A stretch of DNA of 64,000 bases. Source: Hymenopus coronatus (lineage: Eukaryota > Arthropoda > Insecta > Mantodea > Hymenopodidae). Of the stretch, positions 1 through 10,064 are shown in pieces. The position numbers were made by a program, and so were the translations under genes. The stretch covers positions 16,112,501-16,176,500 of the forward strand of contig CM060887.1 of NCBI GenBank assembly GCA_030762935.1. Reading direction: 5' to 3'. The notes beneath the pieces were generated by a model, which saw nothing but the letters and a program-made list of their open reading frames with translations, did no database searches and was not told where the DNA came from. The stretch's first letter is position 1. Each line of letters begins with the position of its first letter.

Positions 1-167
1 TTCTCCAATTAAAATCTTGTCAGCATTATAGATCTTACATGCGTTGTTGTTCAGAAAACCAAGCCTATGTAGATGTTCAGCCAAACAGTCATGTATAGTG
101 GCTAGTCTGAAGTGAGCAACTGCTTCGTTTCTTGAGATATTTTTTATTTTTTGTACTATTTCTTTTA

Positions 168-443
168 TGTTGGAGTAATGGCTACCATGCTAGCTTCATA
201 TGCCCAAGGTCACGGGTTCAAACCTGGCGGAGGACGTTGGATTTTTTTGGGTGTAAAAATCCTTAGCATGGCTTCCTTTGGAAGGGAAGTAAAGCCGTTG
301 GTCCCGTGTCATAGATTTACGGCACGTAAAAGAACCTCAAGCCTGATAGAGAGGCCTCTGAGCAAAATTAAGTGGTCTTTCATGCCCAATTTAGAATGGG
401 ACGCTGAAAACCATAATAGTTAAAGAGCGTCCATAAATAACAG
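168..443 (+). mobile_element. SINE1 copy a (tRNA-derived SINE)
   Basis: Member of the most frequent SINE here. The head keeps a tRNA-like Pol III B box (GGTTCAAACC at about 215). The body carries the family hallmarks: a GGAAGGGAAGTAAAGCC block, GCACGTAAAAGAACCTCAAG, GATAGAGAGGCCTCTGAGCA and the tail AAAGAGCGTCCATAAATAAC. The first few bases of the head are degraded. It lies in a BRAP intron in sense orientation. An open frame across it is an accident of the repeat and recurs in other copies. Confidence 0.85.
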
Positions 444-864
444 GTCATTTCCTTTCCTTCCTTTACAAGAATTTGAATTTGGTAAATCCTGTTTCAATGG
501 TATGTTAGGTATATTGTCTAAATAGAAAATCTTATCCAACATTGTCATTGAAGCTCTGCTGCCATTACCATCACCTTCTACATATCAGTCCTTTCCTTTT
601 GCCTCCCCTCTCTCTCTCCTCCCATTGTGTGAAATTCTGCATAATTTTGCAAAAAAAAAAATGAATCGACTTAAGTGTCCTGTAGTTTGATCAAAATATA
701 TGTTTCAAATTAAGTTATGTGTTCTATTTATATAGCCTTGCTTTTGAATAAATATAGTTAATGAACCATTTTGGCGGTCCTCTGTAAGCATCTGAAAAAG
801 TAACCTTGTTGCATTGTTGCTATTCATATCATTAAATGAATATTTTTCTTGCATTTATAAACAG
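444..864. other. BRAP intron sequence, no gene seen
   Basis: AT-rich intron sequence with a pyrimidine run near 600 and an A-run at 650-660. It ends in the acceptor AG at 863-864. I see no exon or recognisable repeat. Confidence 0.6.
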
Positions 865-1020
865 CTGCAGCAAGTTACAAGCAGAATGGCCTCTGTCAGC
901 TCTCAGCTAGAGGATGAACGTCAAATGAATCATGCATTGCAGCAGAACCAGGCTGCTTGGCAATCAAAGTTTCAGACAATGGAGAAGAAATTTTCAGATT
1001 TTAAGGTAGAAAAGGAAAAG
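865..1020 (+). CDS. BRAP: BRAP (BRCA1-associated protein), penultimate coding exon
   Basis: An internal exon of 52 codons, phase 0 at both ends, bounded by acceptor ...AAACAG and donor GTGAGA. It encodes LQQVTSRMASVSSQLEDERQ followed by MNHALQQNQAAWQSKFQTME, a heptad-rich coiled coil matching the C-terminal coiled-coil region of BRAP. BRAP (IMP) is a cytoplasmic protein with RRM-like, RING and UBP zinc-finger domains upstream (outside this window). It binds BRCA1 nuclear-localisation signals and dampens KSR-dependent Ras/MAPK signalling as an E3 ligase. The next exon is at 4482. The family assignment rests on this exon and the last exon together. A generic coiled coil is less likely, because the last exon carries BRAP-specific sequence. 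Confidence 0.85.
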
Positions 1021-1410
1021 GTGAGAAACATTTGCTTTCTACATTTACAACCTATGTTAGTCTCCATTTCAAGATGATAAATGTTTTTAATCAAAGTTTT
1101 GCTACAGAGCTGCTCATTCTACCAACTAGAATTTTATTTGGCACATTCTTGTAACACAGGAAACTGCAATCCAGATTCCTGCATTTGTAATCATAAGAAT
1201 TGAAATAGAACTAAGGATATGTGTCCATATTGTGTAGTTTTTTGCAAATATGATTCTGACTCTGCTGCTATCAGTTAGTAGATTATTAGCTCTTATGCTA
1301 TCTCAGGAAAGTAGTATAAGTAGAGAAAAACTTCAGTTAGTTAAGGAAGAGACTTGAAGACATAGAAATTAAAAAAAAATTTAGATCTCTGGTGTACTAT
1401 ATCAATGCTT

Positions 1411-1790
1411 AACAGGTATTTGGAGATTAACAAAAGGCATTGTACAGTGTCAGAGACCCAATTGTGGAGGGAAGGAAGATCTAGACCATATAGTATTTGA
1501 ATGCCAAGGAATGGATCTTTGGAGGAGAGAATTCCTGGAGCAGAAGTGCAGAAAAATGAATAGGAGAACAGAGTTAAAGAGAGTTTTTAGAAAGGATGGC
1601 AGAAGCTTAGATTTTAAGCAAAAGTTAAGAAAAAATGAAACTGATGTGCAAAGGGAATTAGAGTTAACATAACTTTCTGTTGTCAATGTAATTATGTGGG
1701 TGGGTATGATGAGCTAGGAACTTGGGCTGGACACCTGTCATACTCAAGTATGTATTAGCTTAACACAAATAAAATAAAGTAAATTACTGT
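1411..1790 (+). mobile_element. 3' end of a non-LTR retrotransposon (LINE)
   Basis: An open stretch ending at TAA 1670-1672 reads QCQRPNCGGKEDLDHIVFEC followed by QGMDLWRREFLE. This is the Cys-Cys-His-Cys pattern with an EHxxxxC-like signature that closes the ORF2 of many insect LINEs (I/R1/jockey-like groups), downstream of the RT and RNase H parts. About 100 bases of 3' UTR follow and end in an A-rich tail (AAATAAAATAAAGTAAA). The 5' part is missing, as is usual for 5'-truncated LINE insertions. Clade not resolved. Confidence 0.7.
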
Positions 1791-1999
1791 ATATTTCAAC
1801 TTTGGTGATATATGGTGTGAAATAATAGGTAATTGATGAGAAAGGAAATTTGGGAAGGGGGTATGTAAGGGTTGGAAAGGTACACACTTACTTTCTTGAA
1901 AGATGCTAATTAAATTAGGAAAAACACCTAATTATTTGGGGCATAGAATGATTTAAATCTATTTTTATTTCTTAATCATATATGAGGGGCATCAAGAAA

Positions 2000-2870
2000 T
2001 GACTTACAGTACTAGTCTTTTGTGTCATTTGTTAATGAACATGATTCAATGTACATGGGATCTGTCAATATACGCCCCACCGACAACACCACTGCCAACT
2101 TCCTGCAACTGCATTTTTGCATCATGGAACCATTGTTTAGTTATATGTACTCCAGTAGAGAAGCTGTCTCCAATACCTCATTGCTGCCAAACCTTTTAAC
2201 TCACAGTGTTTCCTTCATGTTGTCAAAAGGAGCATAATCAGATGGAACAAGATTTTTTTTTTTTTTTTGGTAGTTTTTAAGGCCCACTTTTACTACTTGT
2301 GGCACCACAGGTGATGACATTAGTGGTAGATGAAATGAAGATGGAGCACTGGTGGGTGAAACTGGAGAAAACCTGTGCCTGTGCTGCTTTGTCCACCACA
2401 AATCTCGCATGTGGTCGCTTGGGATCGAACCTGGGACATCTAGGTGAGAGACGAATGGTCTAACCACTCAGCCACAGTGCGACCCATGAACCCCAGCTAC
2501 ATCAACTTTGCAATCATTGCATTGCTGATGTGCAGCAGCATGTTATCGTGCTGGAGGAACACTCCTGTCAACCATTAGTCATTGCTCAATCATGCATGTA
2601 AAGGTACACCCTGCTGTTGATAGTTATTCTTTGTGGAAGCCATTCATTAGCACCTCAAGTGTCCCAAAAGATGGGGATCCTCGGTAAGTAAGCATTTACA
2701 GATCTAGTTGTAAATCATCTTTTGCGCAGAAGCTTCTTGACATATTCATGAGCACCTGCTGTCTAGACTCCTTCCTCCCACAAAAACCATGCAGTCCATC
2801 TTGTCCATGGTTATCTCTATTTAAGAACAAACAAGCGCTGTTGTTTCAGTATGCACAGTACTGCCATAAG
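2000..2870 (-). pseudogene. Degenerate mariner transposase remains (antisense to BRAP)
   Basis: Read on the minus strand, 2490-2580 contains GVFLQHDNMLLHISNAMIA. This corresponds to the second catalytic block of mariner transposases (usually LQHDNARPH). Positions 2130-2240, beyond an inserted SINE2, read PSDYAPFDNMKETLCEL, like the third block (SDYHLF-PLKEAL). Several stops and frame changes interrupt it. No N-terminal helix-turn-helix could be traced. It is non-functional. Confidence 0.5.
2258..2483 (-). mobile_element. SINE2 copy a (tRNA-Ser/Leu-like SINE)
   Basis: On the minus strand the head reads GTGGCTGAGTGGTTAGACC, with a B box GGTTCGATCCC, like a class II (Ser/Leu) tRNA. The body has the SINE2 hallmarks TTTGTGGTGGACAAAGCAGC, a TTTTCTCC..TTTC.CCC..CAT block and an ..AAACTACCAAAAAA tail. 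The tail appears on the plus strand as the T-run at 2252-2267. It is inserted in the antisense mariner remains. Confidence 0.8.
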
Positions 2871-3009
2871 TCATGTCAATAAAATTTAATGCACTGTAGT
2901 ATGGAAATTGTAAATGAAGAAATTTCATCCCATTTCATTTTCATCCAAAAGGTCACCTTTACTACTCTCCAAGCATGTAGCTTGCAGTGTACCAGTAACA
3001 GGCAAGAGA

Positions 3010-3396
3010 GTAGGGAGTGTATGAAAATCATATTGCTATATTGGCATTATTATTTCATTGCAGAGAGCGATCTAAGGACATTTTTTCGATGCTGAAACCT
3101 CTTGGCATCAATGAACGATTTGTGTTTTGGACAATAGCACAGTTTAAAGAAACTGGTGCAACTGTTAATGCATCAGATTTGGCTGTCTTAGGTGTGTACC
3201 TACAAAAGAAGCTGTGAACGCTGTTCGTGCAAGGATTCGATGCAATCCTTTGTGAAAATAAACAATTGTGGCCTGTGAAATGAATGTCTCTTTGCGAATA
3301 TATCACATATTTCTTTTGAAGGATGATTTACTTGTTAGTGCATATAAAAGATACATAAGGCATTTGCTTACTGAAAAATTAAAGGAGATATGTTGG
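3010..3396 (+). pseudogene. ITmD37E-type (Tc1/mariner) transposase, N-terminal part, broken
   Basis: The frame reads ERSKDIFSMLKPLGINERFV, FWTIAQFKETG, then EAVNAVRARIRCNPL and, after a frame change, VACEMNVSLRI and LVSAYKRYIRHLLTEKL. This is the DNA-binding half of the mosquito-type ITmD37E transposases (rsxIikLLkplginekfVxrtIkRykETG, then RIRRNPxRSxRkmAxEMnvS...). Stops and a shift follow CNPL. The element is cut at 3397 by a Penelope fragment and continues, minus its middle, after 4032. Confidence 0.7.
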
Positions 3397-3880
3397 TTGA
3401 ATTAATTAAAGTGGTATTGTTAACACACACTTCACTTACTTTTAATGAGTAGGACAATTGTTTCGCGGACTGTTGCCCGCATCCTCAGCTGTTGAACCAC
3501 TACTGCTTGGGTTTGGGTTCCAAGTTGTAGTTGTGGATGTGTTGGTTGTGGTGATGTCTGTTGGGCGGGCGATGAAACTTGTTAAGCAATCCATGTTCAT
3601 CAGTGTGTGGCAGTATTTATGAATATAGATTTTTTCCCAAGCTGATAATTGAAACGGATTCGAAAGTTCTTTCAATAGTTTGATGTTTGGATTTATTTCA
3701 TGGTGAGTTTCCCAAAAGTGATGTGCTACTGCAGTTTTGTCCGGCTGTTTTGATTTGATGTGTCTTCTGTGTTCTTTATTGCGTGTTTCAAGGTTTCTTA
3801 TTGTCTTTCCGCGAAACAATTGTCCTACTCATTAAAAGTAAGTGAAGTGTGTGATAACAATACCACTTTAATTAATTCAA
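3397..3880 (-). mobile_element. Penelope-like element fragment: GIY-YIG C-terminus flanked by 73-bp inverted repeats
   Basis: On the minus strand, 3819-3442 encodes ...KTIRNLETRNKEHRRHIKSK, AVAHHFWETHHEINPNIKLL and a tail with GSTAEDAGNSPRN, then a stop. This is the second half of the GIY-YIG endonuclease that ends Penelope-like retroelement proteins. The GIY..YIG half itself is missing. The fragment is flanked by 3397-3469 and 3808-3880, which are reverse complements over 73 bp with one mismatch. The left arm is the element's own 3' tail, overlapping the end of the coding part. The right arm is an inverted copy of that tail joined to the truncated 5' end. It is inserted in the ITmD37E relic. 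Confidence 0.75.
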
Positions 3881-3887
3881 TTGATTA

Positions 3888-4031
3888 TGCCTTCACTGTA
3901 AGCACCTTCAAAATTATACATTTATGAGATATGTTGGGTTCAAATTAAGGACATATGGGTGCCTTCACTGTAAGCACCTTCAAAATTATACATTTATGAG
4001 ATATGTTGGGTTCAAATTAAGGACATATGGG
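3888..4031. repeat. 72-bp tandem duplication (two units)
   Basis: The unit starting TGCCTTCACTGTAAGCACCT at 3888 is repeated without visible change at 3960. It sits directly after the Penelope fragment, inside the ITmD37E relic. The two units are near-identical, so the duplication looks recent. Confidence 0.85.
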
Positions 4032-4330
4032 GAGAGCAAAACCACGCAGCAGCAGTTGGCAACAAATGTCCCACAGTTCATCACTGCTGCTGACTGGCCT
4101 AGCAGAAGTCTGAACCTCAATCCATTGGATTGTTCTCTGTGGCAGAAACTCGAGGCAATAGCATGTCAAAAGAGGCATTGCAATAATGAATGCTAAAAAC
4201 TCAATCGCATTAGCTGTCAAGTCAATTCCACTGGACACAATTCGTGCAACTATTGATGAGTGGCAACACTGCTGTTGCTACACATGGATATATTAATGGA
4301 TTTGCATAGCTTTATTTAGTAAAGTAGCAT
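4032..4330 (+). pseudogene. ITmD37E-type transposase, C-terminal part
   Basis: It reads ADWPSRSLNLNPLDCSLWQK, LEAIACQKRHCNNE and, in another frame, a stretch like AVKSIPLDTIRATIDEW. This matches the last catalytic block (DWPPxSPDLNPLDYSLW) and the C-terminal helices of ITmD37E transposases. The central catalytic region is absent. Non-functional. Confidence 0.7.
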
Positions 4331-4481
4331 TGAAAGTACTGACAGAACTTATAGCACTACTGTTCAGAGCAATATTTTTAAAACAACATAGTAGTAAATC
4401 ATTACCCGATGCCCCTCTTAGCTTAAAATTCAGGTATACAATATTTTTAATGCATGTTTTTTCTCACTATTGTGCCTGTAG

Positions 4482-4661
4482 GAGCTAACTGATGTAAAGG
4501 AGCAGCTACGGGACATCATGTTTTATCTTGAAGCTCAGAAGCAGATATCTAAAGCAGTCAATAAGGATGAAATAGCTGAAGGACGAATTGTAATTGGAGA
4601 ACCTTCTCCTTCAGCATCTGAAGCTAGTGGAAAGAGTCATCGCAGACGAAGACATAGATAA
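4482..4661 (+). CDS. BRAP: BRAP, terminal coding exon
   Basis: The exon follows the acceptor ...TGCCTGTAG and encodes 59 codons plus stop TAA (4659-4661), in phase with the exon ending at 1020. It reads ELTDVKEQLRDIMFYLEAQK, QISKAVNKDEIAEGRIVIGE and a basic tail GKSHRRRRHR. The E-L-x-x-x-x-E-Q-L-R-D-x-M-F-Y-L-E block and the Ser-rich stretch with a basic C-terminus are characteristic of BRAP and settle the identification of the coiled-coil exon at 865. The earlier RING, ZnF-UBP and BRAP2 RRM-like domains must lie 5' of this window. Confidence 0.9.
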   Translation, partial: ELTDVKEQLRDIMFYLEAQKQISKAVNKDEIAEGRIVIGEPSPSASEASGKSHRRRRHR

Positions 4662-5125
4662 GTTCCTGAAACCATGAGATCATCATGACCTTTATGAAGC
4701 TACAGACTGTGACTTATTTTGAGACAAATAATATTATGTGAAATGTAAAAAGTTTATCAATTCAAACAGGATCTTTTCAAAAACAATGGAAAGTGGGCAT
4801 AGTAATGGTAAATTTGATTTTTGTACTTAGAGAATATCATCATGCATCGGCCCATTCAGTTCTTTAACTTTCAGTGGATATTGTAAAAATAAATATGTTT
4901 TAAAATGTTTAATATTGTTTCTCTTCTTTGATTAAGATCTTTGTTCCAGTATAATACTGACAGCTGCATTCATAAAGGTGAGGATAGAATTAGTATGATA
5001 TTTTTTCTTTATTTTGTATTGGTTTTTTGAAAAAAGAAAAAACTGAAGATATGTGTACTCATATGACTTTCTTGATCCCTCTATTGTTTGTGAGTGGGTG
5101 TTTAAAGTTTTCTCATAAAAGTTCA
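4662..5125 (+). other. BRAP 3' UTR and following intergenic DNA
   Basis: This is non-coding sequence after the BRAP stop. An AATAAA hexamer at 4888-4893 is the best poly(A) signal and would give a 3' UTR of about 250 bases. Nothing else is recognised up to the family A repeat at 5126. Confidence 0.6.
4888..4893 (+). promoter_or_regulatory. Candidate poly(A) signal of BRAP
   Basis: AATAAA about 227 bases after the BRAP stop codon, followed by a T/GT-rich stretch (ATATTGTTTCTCTTC). The spacing is typical of an animal cleavage and polyadenylation signal. Not confirmed by transcript data. Confidence 0.5.
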
Positions 5126-7027
5126 TTACCTTCTCTGCTATGTAGATCATATATATAGTAGGTAGAGAAGGTATAAGATGCTATCCTAAAATTTGATTCC
5201 AAAATTTCACCAGATGTATACTACTGTGTTAAGAAAGTTCTGGGAATTTGCCAATAAAACACAATAAATGAATTATTCATCCAATTTTATTTTATCGCCT
5301 TCAAAGTAGGTCCCTTCTGAAATCATACATTTATGCCAATGAATAATCCAATCTTCAAAACATTTCTTGTAGGCACTTTTAGGAATCAATGTCAATTGTC
5401 GCTGTTAATTTTCCTTTATGTCTTCTATCTACTGAAAACGGGTGCCTCAAAGTGGAAACTTGAGTTTTGGAAAGAGAAAGAAATCAGCAGGAGCCAGATC
5501 AGGTGAATATGGTGGTTGATCGATGAAATTTGTTGAGTTTTTTGGCCAGAAATTTGTTCACAATAATAGTCTTATGAGCTGGTGCGTTGTGGTGCAGAAT
5601 CCATGAGTTGTCATTCCACAAATCTGGCCTTTTTCGCCATATTTGTTCTCTCAAATGCTGCATAACAGTCAGATAATAGTCTTTATTTACCATCTGACCT
5701 TCTGGCAAGAACTCTGAGTGCACGACACCGCAATAATCGAAAAAAACTGTCAACATGACCTTCAGTTTTGATCGAGTTTTAGGTTTCAGTTCAGTTGGAA
5801 TGCGCCATTCGGAAGCTTGTTGACTGGTTTGAGTGTCAAACTCGTAAACCCATGTCTCATCAATAGTTACAATGCATTTCATGAATGTGGAATTGGAACT
5901 GGCTCGTTCCAGCATGTCTTTAGCAATCTTACACGATTGAGTTTTTGTAGAAAATTCAAGTCTTTCGGAACTAACCGAGTACGCGTATCATGCCCAAACA
6001 ATCGTTTGAAATGGTATGAATTGATTCGTGAGACAGAAATTTCAGCGGCAATCTCTCTCAGACCTAAATGACGATTTTCAGACACCATTTTCTTCGCTTT
6101 AGCGATGTTCAGTTCAGTTGAAACCATTGATGGCCGACCAGAGCGAAGCAAATCTTCCACCACATCTTGACCACTTTTGAATGCACCTGTTTTTGATAAA
6201 GTCTATTCACCATAAGCCCTCTGTAACATTTTCCGCAATTCGGCACACGAAATACCGTTTGCAATGCAAAATTTGAGACAGATTCTTTGTTCAATATTTG
6301 TATCCATCGTAAAATCACAAATCACCTTTGAGATGAACTACCAAAATGGCGTACTGTAAACAAACTAGATCAAACAACGATCAAACTCTGGCATGGGTAT
6401 AGAGGAAAGTTGTACCAACTTAGCGACAACAATAATTTTGAATCCCCTTTTAAACAGGATTTTTAATGATCAATTCCCGGTACTTTCTTGACAGAAGGTA
6501 TGTTTTGAGCACCTGTTTCAAAAACAAAAAATGGTATTTTTAGAAAAAAAATCTGTGAACAGCTTATCTCAAAAATGAAAAGTCAATTAAGTAGTTAACT
6601 TGGTACTTAAGATCAGTAATTTCCGGATGTGACAAAGATTTTTAGGAAAATCCCTCACGTCAAACTACCCTATATATGGCTTGGTTAAAATGCTGTATGT
6701 TTAAGGTAATAATAAATTTAGAAAAATAAAAAACCTTCCACGTAAAGGATAGTTTGAGGTGGGAGAATTTTTTGTTTTAAATTTTCCTGTGCATCCTTGG
6801 AAGATATTGGACTTAATCACATACAGTTTAGTATTTATATTACTTTTCGGTTTTGAGTTATATTGTTCAGAAACAAACATAATGACTTTTTTTTTTATTC
6901 TGAAAAATGCTGCTTTTGTGGGATTCTGGGAAACCCAAAATGTGTATTTCCAATGAAACCTTATATTGACTTTATGGAGCAATTATAGTACTTCTCCCTG
7001 CTTACTATATGCAGTAGAGAAAGTAAT
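5126..7027. mobile_element. Family A repeat, fold-back pair split by a mariner
   Basis: A plus-oriented family A copy (5126-5226 and 6494 to about 6715) meets a minus-oriented copy (about 6716-7027). The left end is the family's terminal palindrome (TTACCTTCTCTG...GGTAGAGAAGGTA). The right end is its mirror (TACTTCTCCC...GTAGAGAAAGTAA). Plus-copy landmarks are AACTTGGTACTTAAG and GTGACAAAGATTTT. The minus copy shows their complements, such as GCATCCTTGGAAGATATTGG. The mariner at 5227-6493 interrupts the plus copy at a point where the other copies are continuous (CCGGAAATATATGTTTT). Confidence 0.75.
5227..6493 (-). mobile_element. Mariner element with defective DD34D-type transposase
   Basis: The ends are imperfect inverted repeats: TGTTAAGAAAGTTCTGGGAA at 5227, and its match TGTCAAGAAAGTACCGGGAA when read inward from 6493. 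The minus-strand frame starts at about 6306 with MDTNIEQRICLKFC, a helix-turn-helix of the HTH_48 type. A TAG follows RAYGE. It then runs through VEDLLRSGRPSMVSTEL, GLREIAAEISVSRINSYHF, the first Asp block TIDETWVYEFD, and WILHHNAPAHKT, where the usual HDNAPAH has lost its Asp to His. Frame breaks at the C-terminus complete the damage. Transposition function is lost on several counts. Confidence 0.85.
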
Positions 7028-7227
7028 AAACTGATATGTATAATAAAATTGATATGAACCAGTTCGTCATGTCTTGGTATAAATGGGCATGTACTCATTT
7101 TCAGCTCTGGCTCTATAGATGCTGCCAGATAATCTTTACATGTCTCCATGGAAACATTTGATGGCAGAGTTATAATGAATCTACAAGTGGATGCGTGTGG
7201 GACTTTATAGTAAATGACACATTCGTA

Positions 7228-8097
7228 TTTTTATTTTCTCTATACATATTACGTGCATAGTGTATAGATAAGGTATTGCACTCCACTCAAAAATTTGATA
7301 CTGAGTTTTCACCGGAAGTATATGTTTTAGGGTCCCCTTTATCTAAAAAAAAGCATTTTTGGAAAAAGGTCCATGTGTGTGTGTCCATGTGTCTGTGAAC
7401 ACGATAACTCAAAAACGAAAAATCGGTAAAATACCAAACTTGATATTTAAGTTTAGTAACCTCTAGGGATGCGACACAAAGATTTTGAGAAAAATCCCAC
7501 CACCCCCAACTACCCTTTACATGGAACTTTTTTCGAAGATTTTGATTTTCTCAAAAATGGCTCTACGATTTTGATTAAAATATTGTATATAAAAGATATT
7601 TACCTGACAAATAAAATCTATATCTCGAATTTTCTGGGAATAGCCTCTAAAGAACACTTTATTCTGGATGAATTTTATGGAATTTTGAATAAATGCTAAA
7701 CCGTAAGAGATGGAAAAAAACTTACTACACGAAAAATGTAGAGCACGTTAAAGCGCACAATTTATGTTATATACATTTTTTTTGTGCAGTTCATCATTTT
7801 TGAGACATTCGTTGTTTTTTGTTTCTGCTTGGAAAAAGTTATACTTTTCTCATACAGGAATTTGTCAACTGCTGCCCATACAAAGGAACTTCAGTGACAT
7901 AGCAACCAGCATTTGACCATCACGTTAACCTATGGTACTCAATTATTTCACTTCTACTTACAAGGAAGCAAGTAATAAGACTATTTCTGCCAATTTTTTC
8001 TGATTAGCATGAAGTAAATAGATATAAGCTTTTTAAGAATAATTTGTTGCAGGGATATGAAGAAAGTCATGTGAATAATACACATCAGATTTTTTTA
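7228..8097 (+). mobile_element. Family A repeat, full-length plus copy
   Basis: It begins with the terminal palindrome (TTTTATTTTCTCTATAC...GTGTATAGATAAGG) and includes the family blocks TTCACCGGAAGTATATGTTT, GTGTGTGTCCATGTGTCTGT, GATAACTCAAAAACGAAAAA, ATTTTCTGGGAATAGCCTCT and AATCTATATCTCGAATTT. It ends ...GTCATGTGAATAATACACAT with a short hairpin. Non-coding. Open frames inside are chance. Confidence 0.8.
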
Positions 8098-8582
8098 GGT
8101 AGTTTGACTGTGCCTTGCCAGCTTCTAATCACTGCATGTGTGTTAGTGATTTGCTTTGGAAAACTTATTGTTGCAGCCTCCTTTAACCCTTTTAGTGCCA
8201 GCCTGAATAACAAAATGCTGTCTGAAAATTGCCAAGCAATTTTAGGGCAGAATGCAGGCTTTCAAATTTTTACTAATAAAATGAGTAACAAATTGCGTAG
8301 CTTGAGTCTTTTTTTTATTTTTAGCAAACCCTTTTGTCTAATGAATAATTGTATGGATGAGAAGTCTCTTCAATATTTTTACAAAATTAAATACAAAGAA
8401 AATTTTAAAAATATGATTAAAAATCTAAAATAATCAATAATTAGTATACAAAACCTTAATATATAGAAATTTCAGGCTAATGAAATGAAAGCGCAGATAT
8501 TTTTCTACTAAAACAGCAATATCTTTTGGTCTGGTGTTTTATTTTTTAAAATACAAAATATGAAATCATTTAACCTGAAGAC
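8098..8582. other. Spacer between two inverted family A copies
   Basis: About 485 bases separate a plus copy (7228-8097) from a minus copy (8583-9226), so the 2 kb stretch has long inverted repeats and a unique middle. A 129-codon frame starts inside the plus copy and runs across the spacer. It shows no recognisable motif or family, so I do not call it a gene. Confidence 0.55.
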
Positions 8583-9226
8583 TTAAAGCTGGAAAAAAAA
8601 TCTGATGTGTACCATTCACATGACTTTATCTACAGTCAAATGTTTTAAAATGTGGTTTCTATGGGATTGAAATGCATTTTCTTTGTATGGCCAGGAGTTG
8701 ACAAGTTCCGGTTTGAGATAAGTTTTAAGTATTTTAAAACTAAAACCAATAACAAGGAATATCTTGAAAATGATCAAGTCCACAAAAACAATGTATATGA
8801 CATAAATTGTTTATTTTAATATTATCTACATTTTTTGTGTAATAAGGTTTTGTCTATCTCTTTGTATTACCAGTTATGCAAAATTCAGAAAAATTCATCC
8901 AGAATAATCAGGTATTCAGAGGCCATTCCCAGAATATTCAAGATATGCATTGTATTTGTTGGGGTGGAGGGCTTTTTCCTCAAAATCTTCATATTGCATC
9001 CTTGGAAGATATGAAACTTATATACCAAGTTTGATATTGTACCGACTTTTCGTTTTTGAGTTATCGTACTCACAGACACACACACATGCACACGCACCTT
9101 TTATATATATATATACATGGGAACCTAAGATGTCTATTTCTGGTGAAATCTCGATATCAACATTTTTGGTGGAATGCAATACCTTCTCTATCTACTATAT
9201 ACATAGTATGTGTAGAAAAAGTAAAA
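8583..9226 (-). mobile_element. Family A repeat, minus copy
   Basis: It starts with the complement of the family 3' end (AAATCTGATGTGTACCATTC, ACATGACTTTATCTAC). It runs through CATTCCCAGAATATTCAAGA and GCATCCTTGGAAGATATGAA, and a (CA)n patch that is the complement of the family's GT run. It ends ...ATACATAGTATGTGTAGAAA. The part matching the family's central-3' segment is shortened. Confidence 0.75.
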
Positions 9227-10064
9227 ATTGCCAAAAACATACACACACAAAAGCATGTTCAAAAAGAATTGTCAAATTGATTAACTATAATCTGATGAAT
9301 CAAATAGGTATAATATTTAAGAGAGGTAATGTATTTGGAATGCACATAGATTCTAACTGTGCAATAGACAGGATATTTTGCTTCAAACCTGCCTCTCAGG
9401 ATGGCAATAAGATGTGCATCTATCATAGCAGTGCTTACATCGCTTTTCTAGTCTACCTGCGAGTGGTGTATGACTTGTTTGTCACTATTCAAAGGTGTAC
9501 ATCAGCCAATCAAAAGAAAGGGGAAGGTAGTATGGAAGAATACATCTCTGAGGTGCAAGGTAATAAAAAGCAGTGCTTAGGGTATGCACTTCCAGAAGGC
9601 AACTCTTTTTCCTGCAAGGCATAAAATACTTCTACAAGATGATGAATCAAGTTTATCAGTTCCCTAACAGTGATTGAAATAGTTCCATGTCAAGGGTCAC
9701 TTGGGGTTTCTTGAAAATCATATTGCACCTTTGGAAGATGCTGAACTTAAATGCACAGGTTGGTTGGTTTGTGAGGTCATACAGAATGAACAAGTTCACA
9801 GTACATTCACTTTGAGCACAAAATGTAATACAATAGAAACTTTAGCATTGTTACCAGAGACCAGAACTTTGGCAGAATACTTTTTATATGTGTTATAAAT
9901 CTTCAAATTAAAAGTGAATTTGTACAATATATCTTTATGATCACAGTTTCATGTTGCCCTTTTGATTATTCTTTACTCTTTATTATTAAAAGCAATAGGA
10001 GTTGCCATAAAGATGTAACAGAGGTAAGGTTTTTAATTATTGCCTGTGTGTACTTAGCTTTTCA
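9227..10064. other. Intergenic DNA with one small family A fragment
   Basis: No gene recognised. 9697-9760 (CACTTGGGGTTTCTTG, then TTGGAAGATGCTGAACTTAA) is a short minus-oriented family A piece. A 224-codon frame that crosses the family A copy into this region has no recognisable domain and is probably chance. Confidence 0.5.

Larger units (their letters stand above)
1985..4418. mobile_element. Composite mariner-type element bounded by terminal inverted repeats
   Basis: The left end GAGGGGCATCAAGAAATGAC (from 1985) and the right end ATCATTACCCGATGCCCCTC (to about 4418) are imperfect inverted repeats of each other, within the BRAP intron. Between them lie antisense mariner remains (2000-2870), a SINE2 copy, a sense ITmD37E-type transposase in two pieces, and a Penelope fragment. 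The simplest reading is an old mariner that was internally deleted and then served as a landing pad. Which inner piece owns the outer ends is not certain. Confidence 0.55.

Noticed and set aside
151..423. 90-codon open frame, with close relatives at 28577-28834 and 34657-34962
   Set aside because: It lies within SINE1 copies. The repeated frame follows from the repeat sequence and does not indicate a protein family.
8950..9624. 224-codon frame, one of the longest in the window
   Set aside because: Its first third is antisense family A repeat including a CA microsatellite. The rest has no domain, no codon pattern and no splice or start context.
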